The notes under the pieces: model-generated
The model's database searches: none
What the model was told of the DNA's origin: nothing
Seen by the model: only the letters and a program-made list of their open reading frames with translations
Translations under genes and position numbers: made by a program
From: Candidatus Defluviicoccus seviourii
GTDB taxonomy: Bacteria > Pseudomonadota > Alphaproteobacteria > Rhodospirillales > Defluviicoccaceae
DNA length: 43,740 bases
Direction: 5' to 3'
Assembly (NCBI GenBank): GCA_900609035.2
Contig: UXAT02000017.1
Span: 1 to 43,740, forward strand
Shown: positions 18,782 to 24,799 of the stretch, piece after piece
How the letters are laid out: each line of letters opens with the position of its first letter
Position numbering within the stretch: the first letter of the stretch is position 1

Positions 18782-18794
18782 CAATGACCGTCAC

Positions 18795-18809
18795 TGTACA
18801 CACTGTACA
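18795..18809. promoter_or_regulatory. Operator-like palindrome TGTACA-N3-TGTACA
   Basis: Two TGTACA hexamers, themselves palindromic, are spaced by three bases (18795-18800 and 18804-18809). This is the geometry of a dimeric DNA-binding regulator site. It sits about 310 bases upstream of ahcY, near the border of the AT-rich cassette. Confidence 0.35.
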
Positions 18810-18899
18810 ACCGCAGCAGAGTCGCGTGGGGGCGGTCGCTGGGGTTAGAGGACCTTGTTTCACTTACGGACACCGATGAACCGGCTCAAAAATAATGGA

Positions 18900-18924
18900 T
18901 GTTACGGTAAAGATTGCCGTTACA
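18900..18924 (-). terminator. Probable terminator of the dcd cassette
   Basis: TGTAACGG and CCGTAACA (minus-strand reading) form an 8-bp stem with one mismatch and a 9-base loop, ten bases after the dcd stop. It is followed by a T-rich stretch (TCCATTATTTTTG), as expected for an intrinsic terminator. Confidence 0.5.
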
Positions 18925-18933
18925 ACGCACAGC

Positions 18934-19470
18934 TTATGATGCTTTCTGATCCAGGAACATTCCGGCGTATCCTTTGCTGGGCGTGCCAAAGGTCTGCTCA
19001 AGTATTAATTGGCAGATGCGCATGCCCGGATCGAGCCCGATGCAATGGGGGCCGAAATTAAAAATCTCTAACTGAATAGGGCCACGAAACCCAGCGTGAA
19101 TAGTTGGCGCCGTACAGTGTACGCCTATTCCGATCCGGGCCATGCTACTCTTACCTTCAACCCGGGCAGCAATACGCGAATTCTGAGGGAGATCAACCTC
19201 TTCGCGAGTCCAGGCAAGAATAAACGCTTGCGGCTTTAGTTCGATTTCTTGTATGTTAACGAGACTTTGAAATTTCTTGATGTTTCCGTAGGAGTATCCA
19301 GACCTTCCTGGATGTAAAGTAATCCCGCTCTCAGCTTGCCAGACAGCTGCTTTGTCTCCAAGAGTAAGGTCAACACTCGTAGAACTAAACGCTGACACGT
19401 CGGGAACCGGCGCTATTTTTATTTGACTACACTCGAGCGCGATCTGAATCTCTCTGTCGGTAAGAATCAT
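18934..19470 (-). CDS. dcd: dCTP deaminase
   Basis: This enzyme deaminates dCTP to dUTP, normally to feed thymidylate synthesis; Dcd-type enzymes are also known from anti-phage nucleotide-depletion systems. The 178-residue product has the Dcd/dUTPase fold. MILTDREIQ is the usual start, RVEGKSSMARIG holds the conserved Ser108 and Arg112, and GFRGPIQLEIFNFG holds the catalytic glutamate Glu135; spacing matches Escherichia coli Dcd with an offset of three. ATG 19470 is chosen over an in-frame TTG at 19485. The gene is AT-rich (19201-19260 has 26 G/C of 60), unlike ahcY and hslV on either side, and follows a small unknown gene by 19 bases. It may be a transferred spare copy or cargo. Confidence 0.9.
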   Translation of the reverse strand: MILTDREIQIALECSQIKIAPVPDVSAFSSTSVDLTLGDKAAVWQAESGITLHPGRSGYSYGNIKKFQSLVNIQEIELKPQAFILAWTREEVDLPQNSRIAARVEGKSSMARIGIGVHCTAPTIHAGFRGPIQLEIFNFGPHCIGLDPGMRICQLILEQTFGTPSKGYAGMFLDQKAS

Positions 19471-19489
19471 TGCCCCCAACCCCAAGCCG

Positions 19490-19732
19490 TTACCGCTGAA
19501 GGCTGTCTTTGGGAACCCAGATGCGCCAGCTCCCTGACACAGTTTCAGATGGAAGTTCTATCAACACGGCAGATCCGTTGCGAGAAGATACAGGAGCAAT
19601 CTCCATCATTTTCTCGCGCACAAATGACGTGTGGACGATGACTTCCTCAATATCGCCTGACTCCGTTTTCACGGTAACGTACTTATCCGACGGTCCCGGC
19701 CCGCGATCAACCGACTCACACCGAACAAACAT
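19490..19732 (-). CDS. Small protein of unknown function upstream of dcd
   Basis: The product has 80 residues, no membrane segment and no motif I recognise. It looks mainly beta-stranded: MFVRCESVDRG, YVTVKTESGDIEEVIVHTSFV, and SAVLIELPSETVSGSWRIWVPKDSL. This could be a small barrel or a DNA/RNA-binding fold. A GGGGATAATGAG sequence just before ATG 19732 supplies a ribosome site. The stop is 19 bases before the dcd ATG on the same strand, so the two form a unit and share the AT-rich composition. It might be a partner or regulator of the deaminase; nothing in the sequence proves that. Confidence 0.6.
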   Translation of the reverse strand: MFVRCESVDRGPGPSDKYVTVKTESGDIEEVIVHTSFVREKMMEIAPVSSRNGSAVLIELPSETVSGSWRIWVPKDSLQR

Positions 19733-19802
19733 CTCATTATCCCCACTTTATCCATAAGAAACATACCCTCATGCGTCTACTGCGCTACGCAACTATGGTA
19801 TC

Positions 19803-19861
19803 ATAGGGGTATCGTGTCGAGAAAAACCTGGACACCAAATCCGGTTTTCTGGAACCCCTAT
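19803..19861. repeat. Nested inverted repeat, possible element end or RNA hairpin
   Basis: The outer arms ATAGGGGT (19803-19810) and ACCCCTAT (19854-19861) are perfect. Inside them AAAACC pairs with GGTTTT and a further GGA with TCC, giving a long interrupted hairpin. It sits where AT-rich cassette DNA gives way to GC-rich hslV DNA. It could be a miniature mobile element, a cassette border or a structured RNA. Confidence 0.45.
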
Positions 19862-19937
19862 AGACAACGAGGGAGGGGCTCGAGGAATACCTGCATTAAG
19901 TCAAACTCTACTCGGGTCCCACGAAATCCCGCCCGCC

Positions 19938-19969
19938 CTTGACCGGGTGCGGCCACGGGCCTACATCGG
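19938..19969 (+). promoter_or_regulatory. Heat-shock (sigma-32 type) promoter of hslVU
   Basis: CTTG (19938-19941), an 18-base spacer and CCTACATCGG (19960-19969) match the alphaproteobacterial heat-shock consensus CTTG-N17/18-CYTATNTNNG at every defined position but one (C for the T after CYTA). Transcription would start near 19976, leaving a leader of about 90 bases. HslVU is a classic heat-shock operon, so the assignment is coherent. Confidence 0.6.
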
Positions 19970-20066
19970 CGGCGGTGCAGGGACCCGTAAGCCACCACCC
20001 ATTGTCCCCACACCCGGACAGTCTTCACCGGACGTGCCCTGGCGCCGTGAAGGGGATCAAACCCAC

Positions 20067-20615
20067 ATGACAAGCGATCGCGAGGCGCACTGGCACGGCA
20101 CGACCATCCTTTGTGTCCGCAAAGGAGCGCAGGTGGTCATCGCCGGCGATGGCCAGGTGAGCCTCGGCAACACCATCATCAAGGCGAACGCACGCAAGGT
20201 ACGCCGCTTGGGCGATGGCTCGATCATCGCCGGCTTCGCTGGCGCGACGGCCGATGCATTTACCTTGTTCGAGCGCCTTGAGGGCAAGCTCGAACAGTAT
20301 CCTGCCCAGCTCAAGCGCGCCTGTGTCGAGCTTGCCAAGGACTGGCGGACCGACCGCTATCTGCGCCGCCTGGAAGCGATGATGGCGGTTGCCGACGCGT
20401 CGGCCTCCCTCGTGCTGACGGGCACCGGCGACGTCCTGGAGCCGGAGGACGGCTTGATCGGGATTGGCTCCGGCGGCGCCTACGCGCTCGCCGCGGCACG
20501 GGCGATGATGGACCGCGACGACCTCGACGCCGCCGCCATTGCCCGCCGCGCGCTCACAATCGCGGCCGGCATCTGCGTTTTCACCAACACCGAAATCCTC
20601 GTCGAGACGCTATGA
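20067..20615 (+). CDS. hslV: ATP-dependent protease subunit HslV (ClpQ)
   Basis: This is the peptidase of the HslVU protease, a dodecamer of threonine proteases capped by HslU hexamers. The product has 182 residues. The catalytic threonine follows an 11-residue propeptide: HWHG is cut before TTILCVRKG, so Thr12 becomes the N-terminal nucleophile. [22 protein letters not shown] and [17 protein letters not shown] are family signatures, and [14 protein letters not shown] forms the sheet near the active site. ATG 20067 has AAGGGGA nine bases upstream. The stop overlaps the hslU ATG by four bases (ATGA), so the two are translationally coupled. Confidence 0.97.
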   Translation: MTSDREAHWHGTTILCVRKGAQVVIAGDGQVSLGNTIIKANARKVRRLGDGSIIAGFAGATADAFTLFERLEGKLEQYPAQLKRACVELAKDWRTDRYLRRLEAMMAVADASASLVLTGTGDVLEPEDGLIGIGSGGAYALAAARAMMDRDDLDAAAIARRALTIAAGICVFTNTEILVETL

Positions 20616-21925
20616 CCAGTTTTACGCCACGCGAGATCGTCTCCGAGCTCGACCGCCACATCATCGGCCAGAACGACGCCAAGCGCGCGGTCGCGATTGC
20701 GCTACGCAACCGTTGGCGCCGCCAGCAACTCGACGAGCAGATGCGCGAGGAGGTGTTACCGAAGAACATCCTGATGATCGGCCCGACCGGAGTCGGCAAG
20801 ACCGAAATTGCGCGCAGGCTCGCCAACTTGGCGCAGGCGCCGTTCATCAAGGTCGAAGCGACCAAGTTTACGGAAGTCGGTTACGTCGGCCGCGACGTCG
20901 AGCAGATCATCCGCGATCTCCTCGAGATCGCGGTGCACATGACGCGCGAGCGGATGCGCAAGATGGTGACCGCCAAAGCCGAGCTGGCGGCGGAGGACCG
21001 CGTGATTACGGCGCTCGTCGGTGAGGGAGCCAGCACCGATACGCGCGAGAAGTTCCGTCGCATGCTGCGCACAGGCCAGCTCGACGACAAGGAGATCGAG
21101 ATCAAGGTTGCCGATCAGGCCGGCTTCCAGCTGCCGACCTTCGACATTCCCGGCATGCCGGGCGCGCAAATGGGGATGCTCAACCTCAACGACATGCTGT
21201 CGAAGGCGCTGGGCGGCGGCGCCAAGAAGTCGCGCCGATTGACCGTCGCGGAGTCGCATGGCGTGCTGGTCGCCGAGGAGGCCGATCGGCTGCTGGATGA
21301 GGAGCGGGTCGTGCGCGAGGCGATCGAGGCGGTGGAGAACAACGGCATCGTCTTCATCGACGAGATCGACAAGATCACCCAGCGCTCCGAGCGCGTGGGC
21401 GGTGATGTCAGCCGCGAGGGCGTGCAGCGCGACCTGTTACCGCTGATCGAAGGCACGATCGTGCCGACCAAGCGCGGCAACGTGCGCACCGACCATGTGC
21501 TGTTCATCGCGTCGGGCGCGTTCCACATCGCCAAGCCGTCCGACATGCTGCCCGAACTGCAGGGCCGGCTGCCGATCAGGGTCGAGCTGAAGGCGCTCAC
21601 CCGCGACGACTTCGTGCGCATCCTGACCGAGCCGGAGGCGAGCCTGATCAAGCAGTACAAGGCGCTGATGGCGACCGAGGGCGTTGAAATCGACATCACA
21701 CCGGATGCGATCGAGGAGATCGCGACGCTCTCAGCCGAGATCAACGCCGGTGTCGAGAACATCGGCGCCAGGCGGCTGCAGACGGTGATGGAGAAGCTGG
21801 TCGAGGAGATCAGCTTCACCGCCTCGGAGCGGTCCGGCGAGACGATCGCGATCTCGGCCGCAGACGTCCGTGCGCGGGTCGGCGTGCTGGCGAAAAGCGC
21901 CGACCTCGCGAAGTTTATATTGTAA
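20612..21925 (+). CDS. hslU: ATP-dependent protease ATPase subunit HslU (ClpY)
   Basis: This is the AAA+ unfoldase that feeds substrates to HslV (437 residues). Walker A is GPTGVGKT (57-64), Walker B is VFIDEID (247-253), and the pore motif GYVGRD is at residues 90-95. [29 protein letters not shown] carries sensor-1 and the arginine-finger region. The C-terminus DLAKFIL docks into HslV, so its exact sequence matters for activation. The last 61 coding bases plus five codons lie in a direct repeat (attL-like copy): the present C-terminus appears to have been supplied by the inserted element, with FIL encoded as TTT ATA TTG instead of TTC ATT CTT in the distal copy. Confidence 0.97.
   Translation: MTSFTPREIVSELDRHIIGQNDAKRAVAIALRNRWRRQQLDEQMREEVLPKNILMIGPTGVGKTEIARRLANLAQAPFIKVEATKFTEVGYVGRDVEQIIRDLLEIAVHMTRERMRKMVTAKAELAAEDRVITALVGEGASTDTREKFRRMLRTGQLDDKEIEIKVADQAGFQLPTFDIPGMPGAQMGMLNLNDMLSKALGGGAKKSRRLTVAESHGVLVAEEADRLLDEERVVREAIEAVENNGIVFIDEIDKITQRSERVGGDVSREGVQRDLLPLIEGTIVPTKRGNVRTDHVLFIASGAFHIAKPSDMLPELQGRLPIRVELKALTRDDFVRILTEPEASLIKQYKALMATEGVEIDITPDAIEEIATLSAEINAGVENIGARRLQTVMEKLVEEISFTASERSGETIAISAADVRARVGVLAKSADLAKFIL
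21855..21915 (+). repeat. attL-like 61-bp direct repeat in the hslU 3' end
   Basis: This 61-base stretch is identical, base for base, to 23872-23932 (offset 2017). It encodes the last residues of HslU before Phe-Ile-Leu. Beyond it both copies still encode F-I-L-stop with different synonymous codons, so the repeat is the exact crossover core or duplication limit. Confidence 0.9.
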
Positions 21926-22233
21926 CCAGCTCGAACGACCCATCCACTGCACACGCGCGCTTGTCACGGCCCATGCGATGACGGAACCCACCGTGTGCAC
22001 CATCGCCTTAGCACGCCCTTCGGGATGGGTTCTCGCTGCGAATCGTGTTTCGCGTGTAGCGAGGCGTGTGCTCTTTCAGTTTCTCCTAAGTGATTCGAAC
22101 CGCAAATGAACTCCTTGACTCTTGAGAAGTTTTGATTCTGCTGCTACTGCTGCTTCACCATGTGAAAAATCGGTTCGTCCGCCGGGTGCGATTCGGTCGA
22201 GCGCTACGCCAATCAGAATGAGGCAGGGGTGGA
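21926..22233. other. Left end of the hslU element, no gene recognised
   Basis: These 308 bases between the hslU stop and the 102-residue gene show no convincing reading frame. A frame 21870-22109 exists but overlaps hslU and has no ribosome site or recognisable product. A sequence resembling a tRNA T-loop (minus strand, near 22100) does not fold into a tRNA. A possible -35 (TTGACT, 22117-22122) lacks a matching -10. No repeats pairing with the other end beyond the 61-bp copies were found. Confidence 0.4.
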
Positions 22234-22542
22234 ATGGATTTCGTGTTAGTCCTGAAGGCTGTCGGCATATTTGTCTCAGCCATTCTCATGGTCACGTTCT
22301 TCGTCCTCGCTTTCAAGCTGTTTCGGGCAGACCGGGGCGAGTACGAACGCAACCGAGCCCGATCCGGGAAGTTCTGGGACCCGGTGCGCGGTGCGGTAAA
22401 ATCCAGCCACGGCGACGTTCGGGATTTTCGCGTTCGCGCGGGCTTGGCTGTTGACACGCGAACGAATACCTGGGTTGAGCAGGGCGTATTATCCGATGAA
22501 GCCATCGACGCCGTGCTTAAACGCGGATCGGGCTCTCGATAA
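22234..22542 (+). CDS. Small single-pass membrane protein, element cargo
   Basis: The product has 102 residues. Residues 5-30 are one hydrophobic segment (VLVLKAVGIFVSAILMVTFF), followed by a positively charged stretch (KLFRADRGEYERNRARSGK), so the C-terminal 70 residues probably stay in the cytoplasm. No family was recognised. ATG 22234 follows a purine-rich GAGGCAGGGGTGGA. Base composition is like the host chromosome, unlike the next gene. A hairpin terminator follows the stop directly, so it is likely a separate transcript from the 387-residue gene. It could be an accessory or immunity partner, but that is guesswork. Confidence 0.65.
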   Translation: MDFVLVLKAVGIFVSAILMVTFFVLAFKLFRADRGEYERNRARSGKFWDPVRGAVKSSHGDVRDFRVRAGLAVDTRTNTWVEQGVLSDEAIDAVLKRGSGSR

Positions 22543-22544
22543 AC

Positions 22545-22566
22545 CCGCAGACCGATAGGCCTGCGG
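22545..22566 (+). terminator. Intrinsic terminator after the 102-residue gene
   Basis: CCGCAG pairs with CTGCGG, with an outer-to-inner continuation CC/GG across one mismatch and a GATA loop. It begins three bases after the stop and is followed by CACCGTTTT. This separates the two cargo genes. Confidence 0.6.
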
Positions 22567-22689
22567 CACCGTTTTAGGGGGCGATCGATTAGCGCAGCTT
22601 CTCCCGTCCGAACCTACCGAGGGTGGGTTCCCACTGTTTCGGGGCGCCTGTCGTTTGGAACGATCGGTGCCGCACCAGGCAACGACAAC

Positions 22690-23853
22690 GTGGAGACCGC
22701 TAATATCTCGATCGGCGGCCAGCGCCTTATCATCTGTTTTCAGAAGCGTGACACCTCGGATGTTCTGCTGCCGCGTAAGTCGGTAACAGGCCCCCTACTC
22801 TTGGAGCTTCAAGGACGAATGTGGTTCGTCTGCATTGCGCGTTCAGAAGACCTCTCTGGCATCCCCCAAGAAAACCTGGCAGGAAGGATATTTATCGTTA
22901 GCGACAACAAGCGTTGGCGAAAAGAAGCCAGCGCCATTTTAAAGAACGCTCAAAAGACTATGCGGAAGAGAGACTTGTCCGCAGAAGATTTTAGCGGCAA
23001 GGACCTGTCTTTATTAGCTAATACAGCAACAGAAATTGCGACGGTGTCTAGTTTTTGGGTTGAGTTTTGCATGCACAGAAATGGAGAGACGAATATTCGT
23101 CTGGATACGGCAGCGCAGTTTTATGCAAACGCGACGCATATTGCGGCCAGTGCCGACAAGAACCATTTTCACGATCTTCTTTGTCGCCAAACTTTCTACT
23201 TTCCTAAAGATATCTGCCATCGGCACCAGCACCATAGTCCCAAGACTGATACGCTTGCCGATCTCTATGTTTCCTCTAACGATATCGCATGGCGGAGGGA
23301 AGTACTATACGCCTTGTATCGCAAAATAATTCACTTCAAACGAAATCGTACGGAAGATGCTGTTTTTGACTCTAAGGATATGCTTGCGTATGCACAAGCG
23401 TTCCAATCCATATGCAGAAAAAGTGGTCAACACCATCAACTTCCCGATTTTGACGGCCACTCGCTAGAGTGCTCACTTGAGGCAGCTCATAAGGACCTCA
23501 CCCACAAGCGGGAAACTCGGCGCGACCACCGCAGCCTATTCTTGGGATTTGTTTTCAGTACGTTAGGTATTTTCTTGACGATCATATCGCTCTTGCAAAT
23601 CACCGATGCCGAGATAAAGGCACCGAATCAGTCTCTGGTAGCAATAGCAACAACGTTTCTGCAGTATCCGATAACATTTCTAGTTTTGTTTTCTGCAGGT
23701 GCACTATTGTTATGGTGTCACCCGTGGTACTCCCCAGTGTTTATTGACGTTGTCAGATTCCTGCAGCCTCTGGGTCAATTCTGGGCGGCTTTCGTGTGCT
23801 TCGTTTTCGCTCTCTCCTTTGGTACCATCCTTCTTGCATTGCTATTGATCTAA
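22690..23853 (+). CDS. Unknown protein with C-terminal three-helix membrane domain, element cargo
   Basis: The product has 387 residues and no family that I recognise. Residues 1-280 are soluble and charged, with a His-rich patch CHRHQHH (176-182) and several Cys (46 region, 127, 165, 176, 242, 261). A basic stretch HKRETRRDHR (272-281) leads into three hydrophobic helices at about 283-303, 325-343 and 362-386, so the protein ends in the membrane. Such a soluble sensor plus short membrane module is common among membrane-acting defence effectors, but the similarity is only architectural. GTG 22690 is the first start and lacks a good ribosome site, so the true start could be later (for example Met44). 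The DNA is AT-rich (42% in 23041-23100) against a host near 62-70%, which indicates transfer. Confidence 0.7.
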   Translation: METANISIGGQRLIICFQKRDTSDVLLPRKSVTGPLLLELQGRMWFVCIARSEDLSGIPQENLAGRIFIVSDNKRWRKEASAILKNAQKTMRKRDLSAEDFSGKDLSLLANTATEIATVSSFWVEFCMHRNGETNIRLDTAAQFYANATHIAASADKNHFHDLLCRQTFYFPKDICHRHQHHSPKTDTLADLYVSSNDIAWRREVLYALYRKIIHFKRNRTEDAVFDSKDMLAYAQAFQSICRKSGQHHQLPDFDGHSLECSLEAAHKDLTHKRETRRDHRSLFLGFVFSTLGIFLTIISLLQITDAEIKAPNQSLVAIATTFLQYPITFLVLFSAGALLLWCHPWYSPVFIDVVRFLQPLGQFWAAFVCFVFALSFGTILLALLLI

Positions 23854-23871
23854 ACTCATCCGAATTCGTTA

Positions 23872-23932
23872 CGGCCGCAGACGTCCGTGCGCGGGTCGGC
23901 GTGCTGGCGAAAAGCGCCGACCTCGCGAAGTT
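23872..23932 (+). repeat. attR-like 61-bp direct repeat, orphan hslU 3' end
   Basis: Identical to 21855-21915. It continues as TTC ATT CTT TAA, the same residues F-I-L-stop with other codons, and ends at 23942. It is not attached to a gene. It is inferred to be the original chromosomal end of hslU. Confidence 0.9.
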
Positions 23933-23943
23933 CATTCTTTAAG

Positions 23944-23970
23944 GCGCCGGCGGGGTTACGAGACCGGCGC
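23944..23970. terminator. Hairpin after the orphan hslU end
   Basis: GCGCCGG (23944-23950) and CCGGCGC (23964-23970) form a 7-bp GC stem right after the orphan stop codon. It is probably the former transcript end of hslVU and now lies 2 kb from hslU. It also faces the end of the DUF2892 gene. Confidence 0.45.
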
Positions 23971-23982
23971 GCCGCCCGGTGT

Positions 23983-24171
23983 CTACTTCATAGGGCAGGT
24001 GTTGAGGCCGAGCAAACGATAGGCCGGACACCAGCCGATCAGCGCGGTGGCGAGCGGAATGATGCCGATCCAGCCCCACGGCGTTTGCGGGCCGACGAAA
24101 ACCAGAGCGATCAAGACCACGCCTGCGATGATGCGCACAGCCCGGTCGATGGTGCCGACATTCTTGCCCAT
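23983..24171 (-). CDS. DUF2892 (YgaP-like) small membrane protein
   Basis: The product has 62 residues and matches the DUF2892 family, the membrane half of YgaP-like proteins. It starts MGKNVGTIDRAVRIIAG, where NVGxxDRxxRxxxG is the family signature, followed by two hydrophobic segments and GWCPAYRLLGLNTCPMK, with the typical GxCPxYxxLGxxTC pattern. It is an inner-membrane protein of unknown role; relatives are often linked to sulfur or rhodanese proteins, but none is nearby. ATG 24171 is chosen, with AAGGGAG a few bases upstream; the frame extends to 24324 without better support. It lies 61 bases after the Smr gene on the same strand. Confidence 0.85.
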   Translation of the reverse strand: MGKNVGTIDRAVRIIAGVVLIALVFVGPQTPWGWIGIIPLATALIGWCPAYRLLGLNTCPMK

Positions 24172-24232
24172 GGCTCCCTTTCCTTGCACGTTATATGAGG
24201 TAACGTGAATATAGAGCGCCCGAGGCGCGGCG

Positions 24233-24799
24233 TCAAATCTCGTCCATGCGCGGCCGGAGCCGGCGCAAAAGGATGAGCAGGGCGCCTTCGCCGCCCAGGG
24301 CCGGAGGGGCATGGCAGAAGCCAAGGATGCGCGCCACCAGTGGCGGCTCGTTCAGCCAGCGCGGCACGGCGGTCTTGAGCACACCGATCGCACCCTCGGT
24401 GCCGTAGCCCTTGCCGGTGATGACAAGCACGCAGCGCTTGCCGTCCGCCTGGGCACGGACAACGAAGGGACTAAGCATCCGATGCGCTGCTGCCTGCGTC
24501 ATGCCATGCAGGTCGATCGTGGCCTGCGGCGGGATGCGGCCCCGCCTCAGGTTGGCGAGCGTCCGGCGGTCAAGGCCGGGCGCGATACCGGGTGCCTTCT
24601 GTTCCGCCACCACCACCGCAGGGACGGCCGGCGCCTTCGGCCGGGGCGGCAGCTGTGGCGCCGGCGCGACGGGCTGTAACGGCTGCAACGCCTGCGGCCG
24701 TGCGCTGCTGCCGAGCCGGCGCACGTCGCGGGTATAGCGCTGCCAGGCCGAGAGGTCGTCGGCATCCGCGCCCCGATGACCCTGACGGTCGCCCTTCAA
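24233..24799 (-). CDS. Smr-domain protein
   Basis: The product has 188 residues: a disordered Pro/Ala-rich N-terminal half (about residues 30-75) and a C-terminal Smr domain. The Smr signature is TIDLHGMTQAAAHRML (near residue 95), followed by CVLVITGKGYGTEGAIG, where GKG is the conserved turn. These domains nick or bind DNA or RNA, and free-standing bacterial forms have been connected with ribosome-collision rescue and endonuclease activity; which applies is not visible. The TTG at 24799 follows the lutC stop directly, with GGAGG five bases upstream, so translation may be coupled to lutC. Confidence 0.85.
   Translation of the reverse strand: MKGDRQGHRGADADDLSAWQRYTRDVRRLGSSARPQALQPLQPVAPAPQLPPRPKAPAVPAVVVAEQKAPGIAPGLDRRTLANLRRGRIPPQATIDLHGMTQAAAHRMLSPFVVRAQADGKRCVLVITGKGYGTEGAIGVLKTAVPRWLNEPPLVARILGFCHAPPALGGEGALLILLRRLRPRMDEI

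Larger units (their letters stand above)
18484..18933. other. Gap between ahcY and dcd with structured leader
   Basis: No gene is seen in these 450 bases. The part next to ahcY is GC-rich and holds a 7-bp stem (CCGGCGC/GCGCCGG, 18615-18631) and a second region with overlapping alternative pairings (18745-18781). Further out, CTGTACA repeats twice at 18794-18809. From about 18870 the DNA becomes AT-rich and belongs to the dcd cassette, with a probable terminator at 18900-18924. No ahcY-associated SAH riboswitch consensus was recognised. Confidence 0.5.
19733..20066. other. Intergenic region between the dcd cassette and hslV
   Basis: About 330 bases lack a convincing gene. The left part holds a nested inverted repeat (19803-19861). 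The stretch 19862-19915 is unassigned and has a stop at each frame I tried; a phrase REGLEEYLH before a stop faintly recalls the end of an insertion-sequence transposase, but this is too short to call. The right part holds the heat-shock-type hslV promoter (19938-19969) and the ribosome site AAGGGGA (20050-20056). Confidence 0.5.
21855..23932 (+). mobile_element. Integrase-less element inserted at the 3' end of hslU
   Basis: About 2 kb lies between two perfect 61-bp copies of the hslU end (21855-21915 and 23872-23932). The proximal copy completes hslU, so the gene stays intact; the distal copy is an orphan 3' end followed by GC-rich DNA with a hairpin, the likely original downstream sequence of hslU. 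This is the layout left by tyrosine-recombinase integration into a gene end. No integrase, transposase or replication gene lies inside. The cargo is two genes, at 22234 and 22690, of unlike composition (22321-22380 has 39 G/C of 60; 23041-23100 has 25). It is either a non-autonomous element mobilised by a recombinase elsewhere or an internally deleted island. Confidence 0.8.

Noticed and set aside
18484..18790. SAH riboswitch before ahcY
   Set aside because: Hairpins exist, but I could not match the conserved core of the known SAH motif.
19858..20073. 71-codon minus-strand frame, and plus-strand resemblance to a transposase end, before hslV
   Set aside because: The frame overlaps the hslV promoter and start, and the transposase resemblance is a few residues interrupted by a stop.
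22085..22105. T-loop-like sequence (minus strand) in the hslU element, a possible tRNA remnant
   Set aside because: The flanking bases cannot form the T-arm stem and no acceptor or anticodon arms are found.
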